From Wolfiporia cocos (Eukaryota > Basidiomycota > Agaricomycetes > Polyporales > Phaeolaceae): a DNA stretch of 64,000 nt. The DNA is taken from the NCBI GenBank assembly GCA_029448655.1, contig JACCLO010000003.1:3100001-3164000 (forward strand), written 5' to 3'. Of the stretch, positions 11,508 through 23,309 are shown in pieces. The position numbers and the translations under genes were made by a program. A model generated the notes under the pieces. It made no database searches and had not been told where the DNA came from. It saw nothing but the letters and a program-made list of their open reading frames with translations. Each line of letters starts with the position of its first letter. Position 1 is the first letter of the stretch.

Positions 11508-11526
11508 AGTGGCTGAAGTCGATGAC

Positions 11527-11918
11527 CATGTTTGGAAGTCCTAAACCTTATCTCTCTTCTGGATCTGGGATCGCGGGTGGCGTCAAAGCCATAACAAGTA
11601 ACAGGGCTATTATCATTATAATTGCCCATTCTCTCTCATCAAGTCACCTCACGATGCATCTGCGCCACACTTTGAGATATCCTCAGAGACTGTATACCCC
11701 GACCACACTATCCTTGCTCTCAATAAGATTTGCGTGCGGGCTGACCTTCTGTACCGGTAGCGCTAGCACCTGTCCGCGTGTTTTCTTGGGCCATGCCTGC
11801 TCCTTTCACTTATCTCATGCATTTATAGCGTTGTGTATGCACATCCACAAGTTATTATAGGCTCACTGGATTATAAAGATGGGGAGTCTGCCATTAAGCA
11901 TCACTATGAATCAACATT
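11527..11918. other. Between foldback element and transposase fragment; no gene seen
   Basis: A 112-residue plus-strand frame crosses this stretch, but its composition and lack of recognisable motifs suggest chance. No repeat ends were found. Confidence 0.3.
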
Positions 11919-13298
11919 CTACAGTTGAACTTCCGTGACGGGATATCTTAGACGTAGGAACATATCTGCATCTATAGTATCAACTATTAAATACTCGTCA
12001 TCATGCTCATAGTCAGGAACAATGTATGCACCCCGGATGATAGAGTGCAGAGGGACAATCTCGCACCACACGCGTGAATCAGTTTTCAGGTGATAAAACC
12101 CAAGGTCACGATCCTTTGAACGCTCAATTCCTGTTTGTCCATCCATGGGCTTGATCAATGCCAGTGGATATAGGATATCTTTTGCATCAGCTTTGGGTAA
12201 TGGTTGAGATACGCAGGCATCATGAATAATGATCACGCACCATTTGCTGCTTGGCTGTCACCAACATTCTTCACCAAGTATGTGAAGACTAATATCAGCT
12301 GTGCAAACATAGGCCGCCCCACAGTCTGAATAAGGGCATAATCATATCTAGGTCTTCCATGAAAGGAAGGATTGCATTGCAAAAGATCGGTGGCCATTTT
12401 CCATGTCTCAAAAGACTCATAGTTGACCTTAAGGAGGTGGTATTCCGTGATCTATTTATCCATAAATGTGGATATGACGATGCTCATAAAATAATGAAGA
12501 ACATACCATATCAGTAGCTTGTATCCTCGCTGAGGAACTCTGAAATTTCAGACCTTGGGACGCAAGGAATTGCACTAGGAAATCCCCAAGGTGCTTGTGA
12601 AATCCATGAACACTGGTGGCACGTTGGAGACCCTTCGAAGTTCAGAGATCTTGATAGGTTTCTGTGCAGCGCCAAGACTTATATGCCCTGATCCAAACGA
12701 TATGCTACACGAATTGTTGTCAGGAATATCCTCATGGTTGTCTTTGTCCTGCATGTAATCATTGTATGCATCGAAGTCCTCAATGTGTGAGTGGATGAGA
12801 GATGAAACAAGAGAATTATGATTCATATTGAGCATCTGTCAAATATGTGAGATGTCTCAACGCACGAATTTAATAACGGGATATAAACCTGGTTAGTGAT
12901 ATCTTTGTAATTCGTTTGTTGATATGACTTCTTCAGTGAACGATGCATTTTCTCACTGGGCTTCGTATTGTAGTTTCAAGTAACACCTGGTTTTTTGGTG
13001 AGGACATTGTGAGTAGCAAAGATAACAAGCTGGTTCGGGTTATATGCTCAGTAGCCAGTGCAGAAGTTAGGTAATAAACATTACCTTTGACATATCTTCT
13101 AGTTTTCCGCCATCCGTGAAATTGATGGTCATAATCTGGTCAAAGTGGTTTAAGCCGCACCATCGTGGCATTTTGGTGACCCTGCTCACAGATGAATGAG
13201 AATATTATGTACTAACTTACTGAGTGTCAACTAAGGTTCCCGCACTACGTCCAAGCCTATTCACATGTTTCTTAATTTCCGACCATAGGTGATCACCA
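11919..13298 (-). pseudogene. C-terminal part of a Plavaka-type transposase gene, broken
   Basis: Minus-strand pieces read: LLQCNPSFHGRPRYDYALIQ near 12400-12340; a frame change near 12240; DLGFYHLKTDSRVW; then SIIRGAYIVPDYE and VDTIDADMFLRL before the stop at about 11919. This order (HGRPRYD, LGFY, RGAxLVPDF, VVDxVDxDMFLRL) is what I recall for the C-terminus of Plavaka-type transposases of Agaricomycetes. An 86-residue frame at 12835-12575 belongs to the region before it. The upstream half lies beyond the big insertion, at 26603-27126 and 29264-30559. Frame changes mean the gene was probably already dead, or is intron-split and decayed. Confidence 0.65.
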
Positions 13299-14374
13299 TG
13301 ACACAGATGGCTCTGTGGGACTCACCAAGCCAGTATCCTGCGATGAACTAGGCGACTTAGGTGAGGAAGAGGTTATCAGACGCAATAGGAGGTAGGAGGT
13401 TCTTCTACGGTGTACGCCGAGAAGAATAGAACTAAGGTTATAGGCCGTCAAGGCCCTACTTATATACACATATATAACGGGTCATGTGCTACTGTATAGT
13501 GCATGCCCGATAAGGAGTGTGGGCTTGGTTGCCATAAGGGCGACCAAGTGGTACGACTACTCTACAAAGGCCGTGACCCGCCGGTAATGGCCGAGCCAAT
13601 GGTAAAAGAGAGAGCGTGTGGTCTCATCGTTAGATGGACATGTGAATGCGGGCGCAGCCCGGGTATAAGGGATGCCGGTTGCCGGATACCGTGAGGTATA
13701 ATGGCGATTGGCCGGTCATTGTGTGCTGACCAAGGCGGAACGCTGAGGTCGTAGTGCTATTGGTCCAGCAGGTACCGTAGCATGTGATATGTCCGGACCG
13801 GATGGTTACCGGAACATATGGTGGTCTTAGCCGTAAGGCGAGGACCGGTGTTTGGGCAACGCCGTGATGGCAGAAGCCCGGGACTTGGAGAACCCCGAGT
13901 CCGTGGGATGGCCGAGAAGGCCGAGCCTATAGCGATATTGCCTTGGTGCTAATATAGTGCTATTTGGCCGTGTTGCCATTATTATGCGAAGGCGTGGCGC
14001 GCCTGAGGTGCCATTGTGATCGAGGATCTTATGGCAGTGGGAAGCCGTGAAGGCTGACCCAATAGTACAAGGCCGCGAGGCACTGTTTGTAAATGTGGAC
14101 ATTATTATGCGAGCGTGCCGCGCTCGGCCTATCATTATGATCTAAGATCTATGACGTGGCTGGTCTTGCTCTGACGGGCGAGACCATATGGTTTGGCGTG
14201 AGCCAAGCGTTAGCTTAGCGTGAGCCAAGGGTTACACTTAGCGTTAGCGAGGCGTGAGCCAAGCGTGAGCGTAAGTGTGAGTGGCGTAGACGACTTGTAG
14301 TTAGACGTATAAATCCCAGGTAAATTGCTATAATCATAGGAAAAATGCTGTAAGCCCCAGATAAATCTGTGACA
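13299..14374 (-). repeat. 3' LTR of element A
   Basis: Plus-strand TGACACAGATGGC...AAATCTGTGACA, 1076 bp, the same length as its partner 24472-25547 and nearly identical to it. It contains the sub-repeat GCGTGAGCCAAGCGTTAGC and its variants near 14196-14270. Confidence 0.9.
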
Positions 14375-14390
14375 TTACCCCCACTTTAGG
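14375..14390 (-). other. Polypurine tract of element A
   Basis: On the minus strand, AAAGTGGGGGTAA directly precedes the TGTCACAG that starts the 3' LTR. This is the expected place and composition for the plus-strand primer of an LTR retrotransposon. The identical tract occurs in element B at 16760-16775. Confidence 0.8.
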
Positions 14391-14443
14391 TTTCATCGTC
14401 CCTGATGAAACTATTCCTCATTATGTACGTCCCAAGAGCGGTA

Positions 14444-14659
14444 TAACGCGTGATGACGAAGTGTCAAATGCCGTTAAGGTGCTGCTTCAATTTTGTTTAA
14501 TTGAACAGGGATAAATGGGAGTTTCAGGACTTCGTGGTGGAACCTGAGCGTGGAAGGCAATTTTGTTCCTTATTGATTTGTAACGCGTGATAGCAGAGTG
14601 CTAAATGCCGTTACTAGCGAATTATCAACGCGTGATGACCGAAAGGTCAAATGCCGTTG
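14444..14659. other. Three copies of a covarying hairpin in element A
   Basis: Copies at 14444-14476, 14581-14613 and 14626-14659 share outer arms AACGCGTGAT and AAATGCCGTT. The terminal stem varies but still pairs: GAC/GTC, AGC/GCT and GACC/GGTC, the last closed by a GAAA loop on the plus strand. The same three copies occur in element B. Preserved pairing with changing sequence implies a selected nucleic-acid structure. Since the element RNA is minus-strand, the RNA would carry the complementary hairpin. Confidence 0.7.
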
Positions 14660-15599
14660 TTAGGGAGATGTAGTCGTGTTACTAGAGTGTATTGTCATTG
14701 TGCATGCGGATCCTAAGAGGAGGGGCTCTCCTGTTATCGCTGAAGGTGTTCTAGTGCCTTTTTGCGACCTTTGTCGGATTGTTGCTTTTGCTTATGACGT
14801 TACTCGTAGTAGAAGGCGATATGGAAATGGTCTACATATAGTGCCTTTGAGTCTACTAGTAATCTGTGCTCCTAATAGCTTGCCAAGCGTATTGGAGGGT
14901 GCATTGTGTCGTTGTACGTGTTTCGGATAGCATTGTGCGATATTCCTTAGAGTGAGGGCTTCACTGTTAGCTCTGGAGATTTTCTAGTGTCTCTTCGAGC
15001 CCTTGGGCGGATATGTTGCTTATGCGTAGTACCCATTGAGTGTAACATAGCGGTGCTTTTTCGACGTCTATTGCCTAGCGGTGAATGGGATTGCAAGTTC
15101 CTTCATTCGCGTGGCGGGTGTCTTAGGCTTTGTGCTTGTACAGGGGTAATCCTACTTTGTACGACTTATGCGGTTGAACGGTTATTATAGGACGTCGCCT
15201 TATGAACGTTTATGAGGCGTCGCCTCCCTAGTATCGCAAGTACTAAGCGTGAGACATTTGTCAATGCCCATTTGTTACAGGGGTTGTGTCCCCTAGTTAG
15301 ATTGCTTCTAAGTAGCGATCTCTTCGGAGTCGTAAGTTCCGGAATGAAGCTGTGCCTTCGTGGTTGTATGCACTATTTATTAACGAGTAGGCTTCTCATG
15401 TAAAACCCCATAGTATAGGTACTAATCATTGTGCATTATGGTCAATGCTTATGATTGTATTCCCTAGACTGTAGTGTCGTTGCCGTAGTGAGGCCTTATT
15501 GGGTAACCGTGAGAACATACATCCTTGTCAGGAGTTGTCTCATATAGGTATATCCCGTAAGGGCTGAAGTCTCGTGGTGGCGATGACGGTAGTTTCCAA

Positions 15600-16759
15600 T
15601 GACACAGTATGCCTGTGGGACTCACCAAGTGCCTATATTCTTGGATAAGGCGACTTAGAGAGGTAGACGATACCAGCGCAGCAGGATGTGAGAGGTTATT
15701 CTACGGCGCAAGCCGAGAGAATAATAGAACTAAAGTTAAAGGACGTCAAGTCCCTACTTATATACATGTTTATTCGGATGGCACGTGCTACTAGCTAGTA
15801 CTACCATTCCGGGTTATGTGGCTTTGCCAAGAGGCGAAGCGCTATCTTATCTACTGTTTATGGACTCTACATAGAATGGCCGTGGCAGGGCCCTAATGGC
15901 CGAACCAATCGTATGAGAGGGATTTCTGTATATTATCATATGAACGCGGGCACAGCCCGGGTATATGGGAAGCCGGTTGCCGGATACCTTGCGGTATAAT
16001 GGCGATTGGCCGGTCTTCGTATGATGACCGAGGCGGGACGCCGAGGTCGTTATGCCATTGGACGGGAAGTACCGTGGCATGTGTTACAGCCCGGACCGGA
16101 TGGTTACCGGGGCATGTATTGGACTTAGCCGTGAGGCGAGGTCCGGTGTTTGGGCAACGCCGTGATGGCAGAAGCCCGGGACTTGGGAAACACCGAGTCC
16201 GTGAGAGGCCGAGAAGGCCGTGACCTATAGCGATATAGCCTTGATGCTATTATAGTGCTGTTTGGTCGTGTTGCCATTATTATGCGAAGGCGTGGCGTGC
16301 CTGAGGTGCCATTGTGATCAAGGATCTTATGGCGATGGGAAGCCGGGAAGGCCGACCCAATAGTACAAGGCCGCGAGGCACTGTTTGTACTTGTGGACAT
16401 TATTATGCGAGCGTGCCGCGCTCGGCCTATCATTATGATCTAAGATCTATGACGTGGCTTGGTCTTGCTCTGTCGGGCAAGACCTATGACGTATGCTATG
16501 ACGATTGCTATTGTCTAGACGTTTATGATGTATTGCGGATATCGGACCGTAGGGTTACCGATGATAATGCGATGATATCATTAGTCTTGTGACGTAGCGG
16601 TGTCTATGCTGGTCATGTGGTTGATAAGCCCAGTTAAGGACTTGTCGTTGTGGCAGTGGGAGTTAACCCGTAGATAACTTGTAGGTAGACGTATAAATCC
16701 CAGGTAAATTGCTATAATCTATAGGAAAAATGCTGTAAGCCCCAGATAAATCTGTGACA
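15600..16759 (-). repeat. 3' LTR of element B
   Basis: Plus-strand TGACACAGTATGCC...AAATCTGTGACA, 1160 bp. It carries the same small frames as the partner LTR at identical relative positions, for example 15609-15794 matching 20672-20857; these are LTR sequence, not genes. Confidence 0.9.
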
Positions 16760-16775
16760 TTACCCCCACTTTAGG
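16760..16775 (-). other. Polypurine tract of element B
   Basis: The minus strand reads AAAGTGGGGGTAA immediately before TGTCACAG of the 3' LTR, as in element A. Confidence 0.8.
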
Positions 16776-16826
16776 TTTCACCGTCCCTGGTGAAACGATT
16801 CATTCTTATGCATCCCAAGAGCGGCG

Positions 16827-17046
16827 CGACGCATGATGACGAAGTGTCAAATACCGTTGCTGTGCTGCCATACTGTATGTTGTATGCAGGGATAAGATGA
16901 GGTTTCAGGACTTGGTAGTGGAGCCTGAGCGTGAATGGGATAGCGATTTTATTCCTTATGGTGATTTGTAACGCGTGATAGCGAAGTGCTAAATGCCGTT
17001 ACTAGCGATTATCAACGCGTGATGACCGAAAGGTCAAATGCCGTTG
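16827..17046. other. Three copies of the covarying hairpin in element B
   Basis: Copies at 16827-16859, 16969-17001 and 17013-17046 correspond to those of element A. In the first copy both arms changed (GCGTGAT to GCATGAT, AAATGCC to AAATACC), keeping the symmetry of the internal loop. Terminal stems GAC/GTC, AGC/GCT and GACC/GGTC are intact. Confidence 0.7.
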
Positions 17047-19428
17047 TTGGGGAAGGGTAGTCTTGTTACTAGAGTGTATTGTCATTGTGCACGCGGATCC
17101 TAGAAGGAGGGGCTCTCCTGTTATCGCTGAAGGTGTTCTAGTGCCTTTTCGCGACCTTTGTCGGATTGTTGCTTTTGCTTATGACGTTACTCGTAGTAGA
17201 AGGCGATATGAAAGTGGTCTGCATATAGTGCCTTTGAAGTCTACTAGTAATCTGTATCTCTAATAGCTTGCCAAGCGTATTAGAGGGTGCATTGTGTCGT
17301 TGTACGTATTTCGGATAAGCATTGTGCCGGATACCTGTAAGAAGGGGCTCTTCTGTTAACTCTGGAGATTTTCTAGTTTCTCTTCGAGTCCTTGGGCGGT
17401 TATAGAGGCTTATGCGTAGTACCCATTGAATGTAACATAGCGGTGCTTTTTCGACGTCTATTGCTGTATATCGGTGAATGGAGTAGCTGGTTCCTTTCAT
17501 TCTAATAGCGGTTGTCTTAGGCTTGTTGCTTGTACAGGGGTAATCCTACTTTGTACGACTTATGCGGGTGAACGGTTATTAAAGGACGTCGCCTTATGAA
17601 CGTTTATGAGGCGTCGCCTCCCTAGTATCGCAAGTACTAGGCGTGAGACATTTGTCAATGCCCATCTGTTACAGGGGTTGTGTCCCCTAGTTAGATTGCT
17701 TCAATGTAGCGATCTCTTCGGAGTCGTAAGTTCCGGAATGAAGCTGTGCCTTCGTGGTTGTATGCACTTATTTATTAACGAGTAGGCTTCTCGTGTAAAA
17801 CCCCATAGTAAAGGTACTAATCATTATGCATTATTTTCATATGCTTATGATTGTATTCCCTAGACTGTAGTGTCGTTGCCGTAGTGAGGCCCTATTGGGT
17901 AACCGTGAGAACATACATCCTTTTCAGGAGTTGTCTCGTATGGGTATATCCCGTAAGGGCTTAAGGTCACGTGGTGGCGATGACAGTAGTTTCCAATGTG
18001 CTTGTATGTCGTTAAAGTCGTTCTTCGATTGAGTATGACATTGTAAGCGTGGGAACTGTGATGATCGTTGGGGGAGGATATATTTCGCTTATTGGATAGA
18101 TAGCTACTATATTCCTATTACAGGGTTGTCGTCCATGTACGAGTAGGACAGTACGAGCATGAATGAGGGTAATCAGGCCTCTTAGTACATGTCGTTTGTT
18201 GCTTTCAAGACCGTAAGGTACTGCTGTAAGCGTGGGATAGCGGACTTTTGAAGGTCCAGAATGCGGATTTAGGGTTCTCACCCCCTCTTCCACGTTTGAT
18301 CTCCCGATCAAACCTATTCCGTTGGTTTTGGTTTTTAAAGAGGTTAAACCGCCTCTATACCCAGATAAGGGTGGGTGGATGTGGGCCGAAGGTATTATTT
18401 GTCATATATCCATGTACGGCTGTATCCAGGTCGCTCGCATATGCGACCAGATTTTTATACTAAGGTTTCCCATGCCCTAGTTTGTCGATACCGAAGAGTT
18501 TCTCAGGCTCTTGTTCGGTGTAGTGACGAGATGTATTCCTAATCGGAAGATAGGAAACAGATCCGGATTTATTTATTACGTGTCTTGACGACGTAGGTTT
18601 ACGTAAACCAAGCAATTGTAATGATATCCGATTGCCAAATCGGAGTGATTGTCCTAAAAGATGGGGCTCATCTGTTACTTCGGAGGATTTTCGAGTTTCC
18701 TTTTGAAGCCTTTTGCGGACGATCGCATTTTATTGCTTAGTGTGAATTTCCAAATACGGTTGTTCTCCCCACAGAGAAAAGATGTCGTATTGGAGTGAAA
18801 TCGTAAGTGAGATAGCTAGTCTCGTGACAATATTTGCGAGTGGCGTGCGAATTTGTCGATTTCGATTCGGGGGGGACCGGTTTGGGACCGGTGTGAATTC
18901 GGCGATGTGCGAAGATGCCGAATGAAGTGTGATTCTGGAAGTCTTGACGACCTCCGCTACACTTCAAGGGAACGCGTATCAATAGCGTGTGTCCCTTGTT
19001 TTCCCTTCCTCTAACCCAGATTGCGAGATTCAATTAAGTAATCTATTGCGATCTGTTTGTACATGGAACGCCGGTGAGAACGGCAGTGTTTCCAATTATT
19101 TATAGACGCTTGTCAGACGTCTCTTCCCAAACGGATGGTAATTTCCTTGTCAGGAGATTCCATTACCGGAAGGGGTGCCCCCGTTCTAAGGTTCTTAACG
19201 AATGAAATGACCGTGACTAATGCTCAATAACCCGAATCCCCTTTTCAGGAGCGAAGACCGAAGTCAAACGGGCGCCGATGGATTATGTGAATCCTTATCG
19301 ACTTGGTAATAGGTTATTCCCTCAGTAATGATAGTTATAAGCATATATTTAACCATAGCGTACACGTTCCTACGTCGGGCAAGGTACTAGTATCGTTGTT
19401 CGATTAACTAAGTGTACCTAAGACGAGA

Positions 19429-19478
19429 AAGGTTGCTTTTTATGTTCATAAGCGACCTTAACAGGCTAGATAACCTGT
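19429..19478. other. Two conserved adjacent hairpins inside element B
   Basis: First: AAGGTTGCTT pairs with AAGCGACCTT (19429-19459), and an inner TATG/CATA pairing extends the stem. Second: ACAGG (19461-19465) pairs with CCTGT (19474-19478) around CTAGATAA. Element A keeps both, with a compensatory change in the second. Confidence 0.6.
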
Positions 19479-20649
19479 GAACCAGACGGTGACGCAGGAT
19501 GTCCAAGGTTGAATACAAATGCTATTGGGCGGTTACTAAGCTACTTTACAAAGTAAGTAAACTACTGGAGCCGCCGCTAAAACCATATATTAACTATTAT
19601 TGACTGGGATACCAGGGTACCTAGAAGAGCGAGTCATCAGCGAACTATCGCTGAGTGGTCATATTCATTGAACACAATAAGAACGGGGGCATGGTTAGGG
19701 GCAACCTCTTGAGGGTTGCCGCGCGGAATTAAACCGCCAGGTGTCTTCATAGATGCGCAGACCCTGTGCCAAGAGGCGGAGATATTCGCTTGTGCTTGGA
19801 ACAGAGGCGCTCGCTCCAGGGGTAGGGTCGGTGGTTGCCAGAATTTGATCGTCTGGACCACATGGTTGGGAAGAAGATACACCGCCCTTCCCCTAAACAG
19901 GAGGAGAGCGGGAAAGTGGGCCGCAGTATTGCACCGCAGCCCTTACCACGCCTCAATGGCAAGGCTTGCCGTATTAGGCCCCACTTGTGTCCATCAAGGG
20001 CAACTCCTCTGTCGATCAAAGATCGCGCTTTAACGAGCGCTCCACGCATCTAAGATGGTGGGCCACGCCGCAGGCTTCCAGAGGGACCCTCAGATCCAGT
20101 TTCCCGTGGTGAGCACCCCGAGCCGCCCGAAGGACTGACGCTATTGGGTACCGCTCAGTGACCTAGGCCGGCGCGGCCTTGCGAGCCGCGCCACCTCACC
20201 ACTTTAATCCAATTAAGGATCCAAAGCGGGCCCCTTACGCCTGGGGATCGGCTTGCAAGATTCCCACGCCGCCATAATGGCGACTCTACTGGTAGGGATG
20301 GGGCGCTAAACAGCGCTTGCCATGCCAGGGGGTTGGGCGCACACAGGCAGACCGTCCCCTTTTCCCAGTAGATGGGTCTCAAACGCTGGCGCCAGCGACC
20401 TTTTCAGGAAGCCAGCGCCTCTCCTTAACCCTGGAGTCCGGGTTTGCAGGACCACACCGCTGATTAGGCAGGCGCAGCCCCACTGGGTGGCAGGGGGATC
20501 AAACCCCCGCCGCTAGTATCCCCCAGAACCCAACCATTAAGCATACAACCCTTGTCAGGGCTGCAGAGGCAGAGTGGGGCGCAATCTCAGACACCTGTGG
20601 GGGGAAAAACCCCAGGCCCAACCAGTTAAGGAAGGGCGGGGGGGTAGGA

Positions 20650-20661
20650 AGTTCTATTATT
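20650..20661 (-). other. Self-priming (primer-binding) site of element B
   Basis: Plus-strand AGTTCTATTATT lies one base from the 5' LTR (starts 20663). It is the exact reverse complement of 20783-20794 in that LTR, the first bases expected in the element RNA, 32 bp downstream of the TATA box (20820-20827). This matches the Tf1/sushi arrangement, where the RNA 5' end folds back to prime reverse transcription. Confidence 0.8.
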
Positions 20662-20662
20662 A

Positions 20663-21822
20663 TGACACAGTATGCCTGTGGGACTCACCAAGTGCCTATA
20701 TTCTTGGATAAGGCGACTTAGAGAGGTAGACGATACCAGCGCAGCAGGATGTGAGAGGTTATTCTACGGCGCAAGCCGAGAGAATAATAGAACTAAAGTT
20801 AAAGGACGTCAAGTCCCTACTTATATACATGTTTATTCGGATGGCACGTGCTACTAGCTAGTACTACCATTCCGGGTTATGTGGCTTTGCCAAGAGGCGA
20901 AGCGCTATCTTATCTACTGTTTATGGACTCTACATAGAATGGCCGTGGCAGGGCCCTAATGGCCGAACCAATCGTATGAGAGGGATTTCTGTATATTATC
21001 ATATGAACGCGGGCACAGCCCGGGTATATGGGAAGCCGGTTGCCGGATACCTTGCGGTATAATGGCGATTGGCCGGTCTTCGTATGATGACCGAGGCGGG
21101 ACGCCGAGGTCGTTATGCCATTGGACGGGAAGTACCGTGGCATGTGTTACAGCCCGGACCGGATGGTTACCGGGGCATGTATTGGACTTAGCCGTGAGGC
21201 GAGGTCCGGTGTTTGGGCAACGCCGTGATGGCAGAAGCCCGGGACTTGGGAAACACCGAGTCCGTGAGAGGCCGAGAAGGCCGTGACCTATAGCGATATA
21301 GCCTTGATGCTATTATAGTGCTGTTTGGTCGTGTTGCCATTATTATGCGAAGGCGTGGCGTGCCTGAGGTGCCATTGTGATCAAGGATCTTATGGCGATG
21401 GGAAGCCGGGAAGGCCGACCCAATAGTACAAGGCCGCGAGGCACTGTTTGTACTTGTGGACATTATTATGCGAGCGTGCCGCGCTCGGCCTATCATTATG
21501 ATCTAAGATCTATGACGTGGCTTGGTCTTGCTCTGTCGGGCAAGACCTATGACGTATGCTATGACGATTGCTATTGTCTAGACGTTTATGATGTATTGCG
21601 GATATCGGACCGTAGGGTTACCGATGATAATGCGATGATATCATTAGTCTTGTGACGTAGCGGTGTCTATGCTGGTCATGTGGTTGATAAGCCCAGTTAA
21701 GGACTTGTCGTTGTGGCAGTGGGAGTTAACCCGTAGATAACTTGTAGGTAGACGTATAAATCCCAGGTAAATTGCTATAATCTATAGGAAAAATGCTGTA
21801 AGCCCCAGATAAATCTGTGACA
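20663..21822 (-). repeat. 5' LTR of element B, with TATA box and RNA start
   Basis: 1160 bp, apparently identical to 15600-16759. In element sense: TGTCACAG start, U3, TATATAAG (20820-20827), RNA start TAGTTCTATTATT (20783-20795), a leader hairpin (CGGC GCAA GCCG core near 20767-20778), then GGTGAGTCCCACAG and the CTGTGTCA end. Confidence 0.9.
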
Positions 21823-23258
21823 TCCAATGTGCTTGTATGTCGTTAAAGTCGTTCTTCGATTGAGTATGACATTGTAAGCGTGGGAACTGGGCTGATCGTT
21901 GGGGAAGGATATATTTCGCTATTGGATAGATAGCTACTATATTCCTATTATAGGGTTGTCGTCCATATACGAATAGGACAGTACGAGCATGAATGAGGGT
22001 AATCAGGCCTCTTAGTGCATGTCGTTTGTTGCTTTAATGACCGTAAGGTACATTTGTAAGCGTGGGATAGTGGACTTGTTAAGGTCCTAGGTGCGAAATT
22101 AGGGTTTCCACCCCCTCTTTCACGTTTGATCTCCCGATCAAACCTATCCCGATGGTTTTGGTTTTTAAAGAGGTTAAACCGCCTCTATACCCAAATAAGG
22201 GTGGGTGGATGTGGGCCGAAGGTATTCTTGACGTATATCCATATACGGCTGTATCCAGTAGTCGCTTGCATATGCGACCAGGTTTTTATACTAAGGTTTC
22301 CAAGCCCTAGTTTGTCGGAATCGAAGGGTTTTCCAGGCCCATATTCGATGTAATGACGAGATGTAATCCTTTCTTGACGTAAGGATACAGATCCAAATTT
22401 ATTTATTGCGCGTCTCGACGGCGCAGGTTTCCGTAAACCAAGCAATTAAATGATAACCGATTGCCAAATCGGCTTGATTGTCCTAATAAGGGGGACTCCC
22501 TTGTTATCTCTGGAAGTTTTCGAGTGCTTCTTCGAGACCTTTTGCGGACGATCACATTGAGTTGCTAAGGTGTATTCTTCGAATTCGGTTATTCTCCCCA
22601 CAGAGAAAAGTTGAATCGAAGTGAAATCAAAGGTGAGGTAGCTAGCCTCGTGACAAATTTTGCGATTGGCGTGCGAAATTGTCGATTTCAATACAGGGGG
22701 GGACCGGTTGGAGACCGGTTGTGAATTCGGCGATTGTGCGAGAATGCCGAATGAAGTGTGATTCTAGAAGCCTTTCGGCCTCCGCTACACTTCAAGGGAA
22801 CGCGTATCAATAGCGTGTGTCCCTTGTTTTCCTTTCCTCTAACCCAGATTGCAAGATTCAATGAAGTAATCTTGTTGCGATCTGTTTGTACGTGGGTGGC
22901 TGGTGGAAACAGCGCTGTACCCAATTATTTATAGACGCTTGTCAGACGTCTCTTCCCAAACGGATGGTAATTTCCTTGTTAGGAATTCCATTACCGAAAG
23001 GGGTGCCCCCGTTCAAAGGTTCTTATGACATGTGACCAAATGACCGATGCTCAATAACCCGAATCCCCTTTTCAGGAGCGAAGACCGTGAGGTCAAACGG
23101 GCGCCGATAGATTAAGAATCTTAATCGACTTGGTACTTAGGCATTCCCATAGTAATAATAGTTATAAGCATATATTTGCCAAGCGTACGCGATCCTACGT
23201 CTAAGGGAACAGGTACTAGTATCGTTCTTCGATTGACTAAGTGTACCCGTAAGACGTA

Positions 23259-23309
23259 AAGGTTGCTTTCTATGTACATAAGCGACCTTAACCAGGCTAG
23301 ATAACCTGG
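23259..23309. other. Two conserved hairpins inside element A
   Basis: The AAGGTTGCTT/AAGCGACCTT stem lies at 23259-23289 and CCAGG/CCTGG at 23292-23296 and 23305-23309. Compared with element B the outermost pair of the second stem changed from A-T to C-G while pairing was kept. Confidence 0.6.

Larger units (their letters stand above)
9625..11526. repeat. Foldback element: ~175-bp near-perfect inverted repeat, split by two LTRs
   Basis: The left arm 9625-9799 begins GTCATCGACTTCAGCC and runs through TGCATGCCATTCTGC, CTAGATAGTATGTAGAG and CCATATTTGGAACG into an AT-rich centre. The right arm is its reverse complement, at 10333-10509 and 11508-11526, ending GGCTGAAGTCGATGAC. Only scattered differences are seen. 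A ~530-bp LTR (9800-10327) landed at the AT-rich centre and a ~1-kb LTR (10510-11507) landed in the right arm. Removing both restores a palindromic element of roughly 390 bp. No flanking TSD was seen. It could be a MITE/foldback transposon or an inverted duplication. Confidence 0.75.
15600..21822 (-). mobile_element. Element B: complete non-autonomous LTR retrotransposon nested in element A
   Basis: LTRs 15600-16759 and 20663-21822 are both 1160 bp, and I saw no difference between them in the parts compared, so the insertion is very recent. A perfect 5-bp TSD TCCAA flanks it (15595-15599 and 21823-21827). The internal sequence 16760-20662 (3903 bp) aligns along its length with the internal part of element A but differs at many positions. 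The longest reading frames are about 100-120 residues and none resembles a retroelement protein. The order in element sense is 5' LTR, self-priming site, long structured non-coding region, hairpin trio, polypurine tract, 3' LTR. Confidence 0.9.

Noticed and set aside
14626..14659. Possible hammerhead ribozyme (GTGATGACCGAAAGG)
   Set aside because: The core CTGATGA and the GAAA placed after stem II, with a matching cleavage site, are absent. The GAAA here is the hairpin loop, and other copies replace it.
15609..16592. Several frames of 60-100 residues repeated identically at 20672-21655
   Set aside because: They lie in the two LTRs of element B. Identity reflects recent LTR duplication, and neither codon use nor motifs suggest proteins.
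20480..20515. T-arm-like GGGGGATCAAACCCCC inside element B
   Set aside because: No A box or acceptor stem surrounds it, and element A lacks it at the same place, so it is not a tRNA gene.
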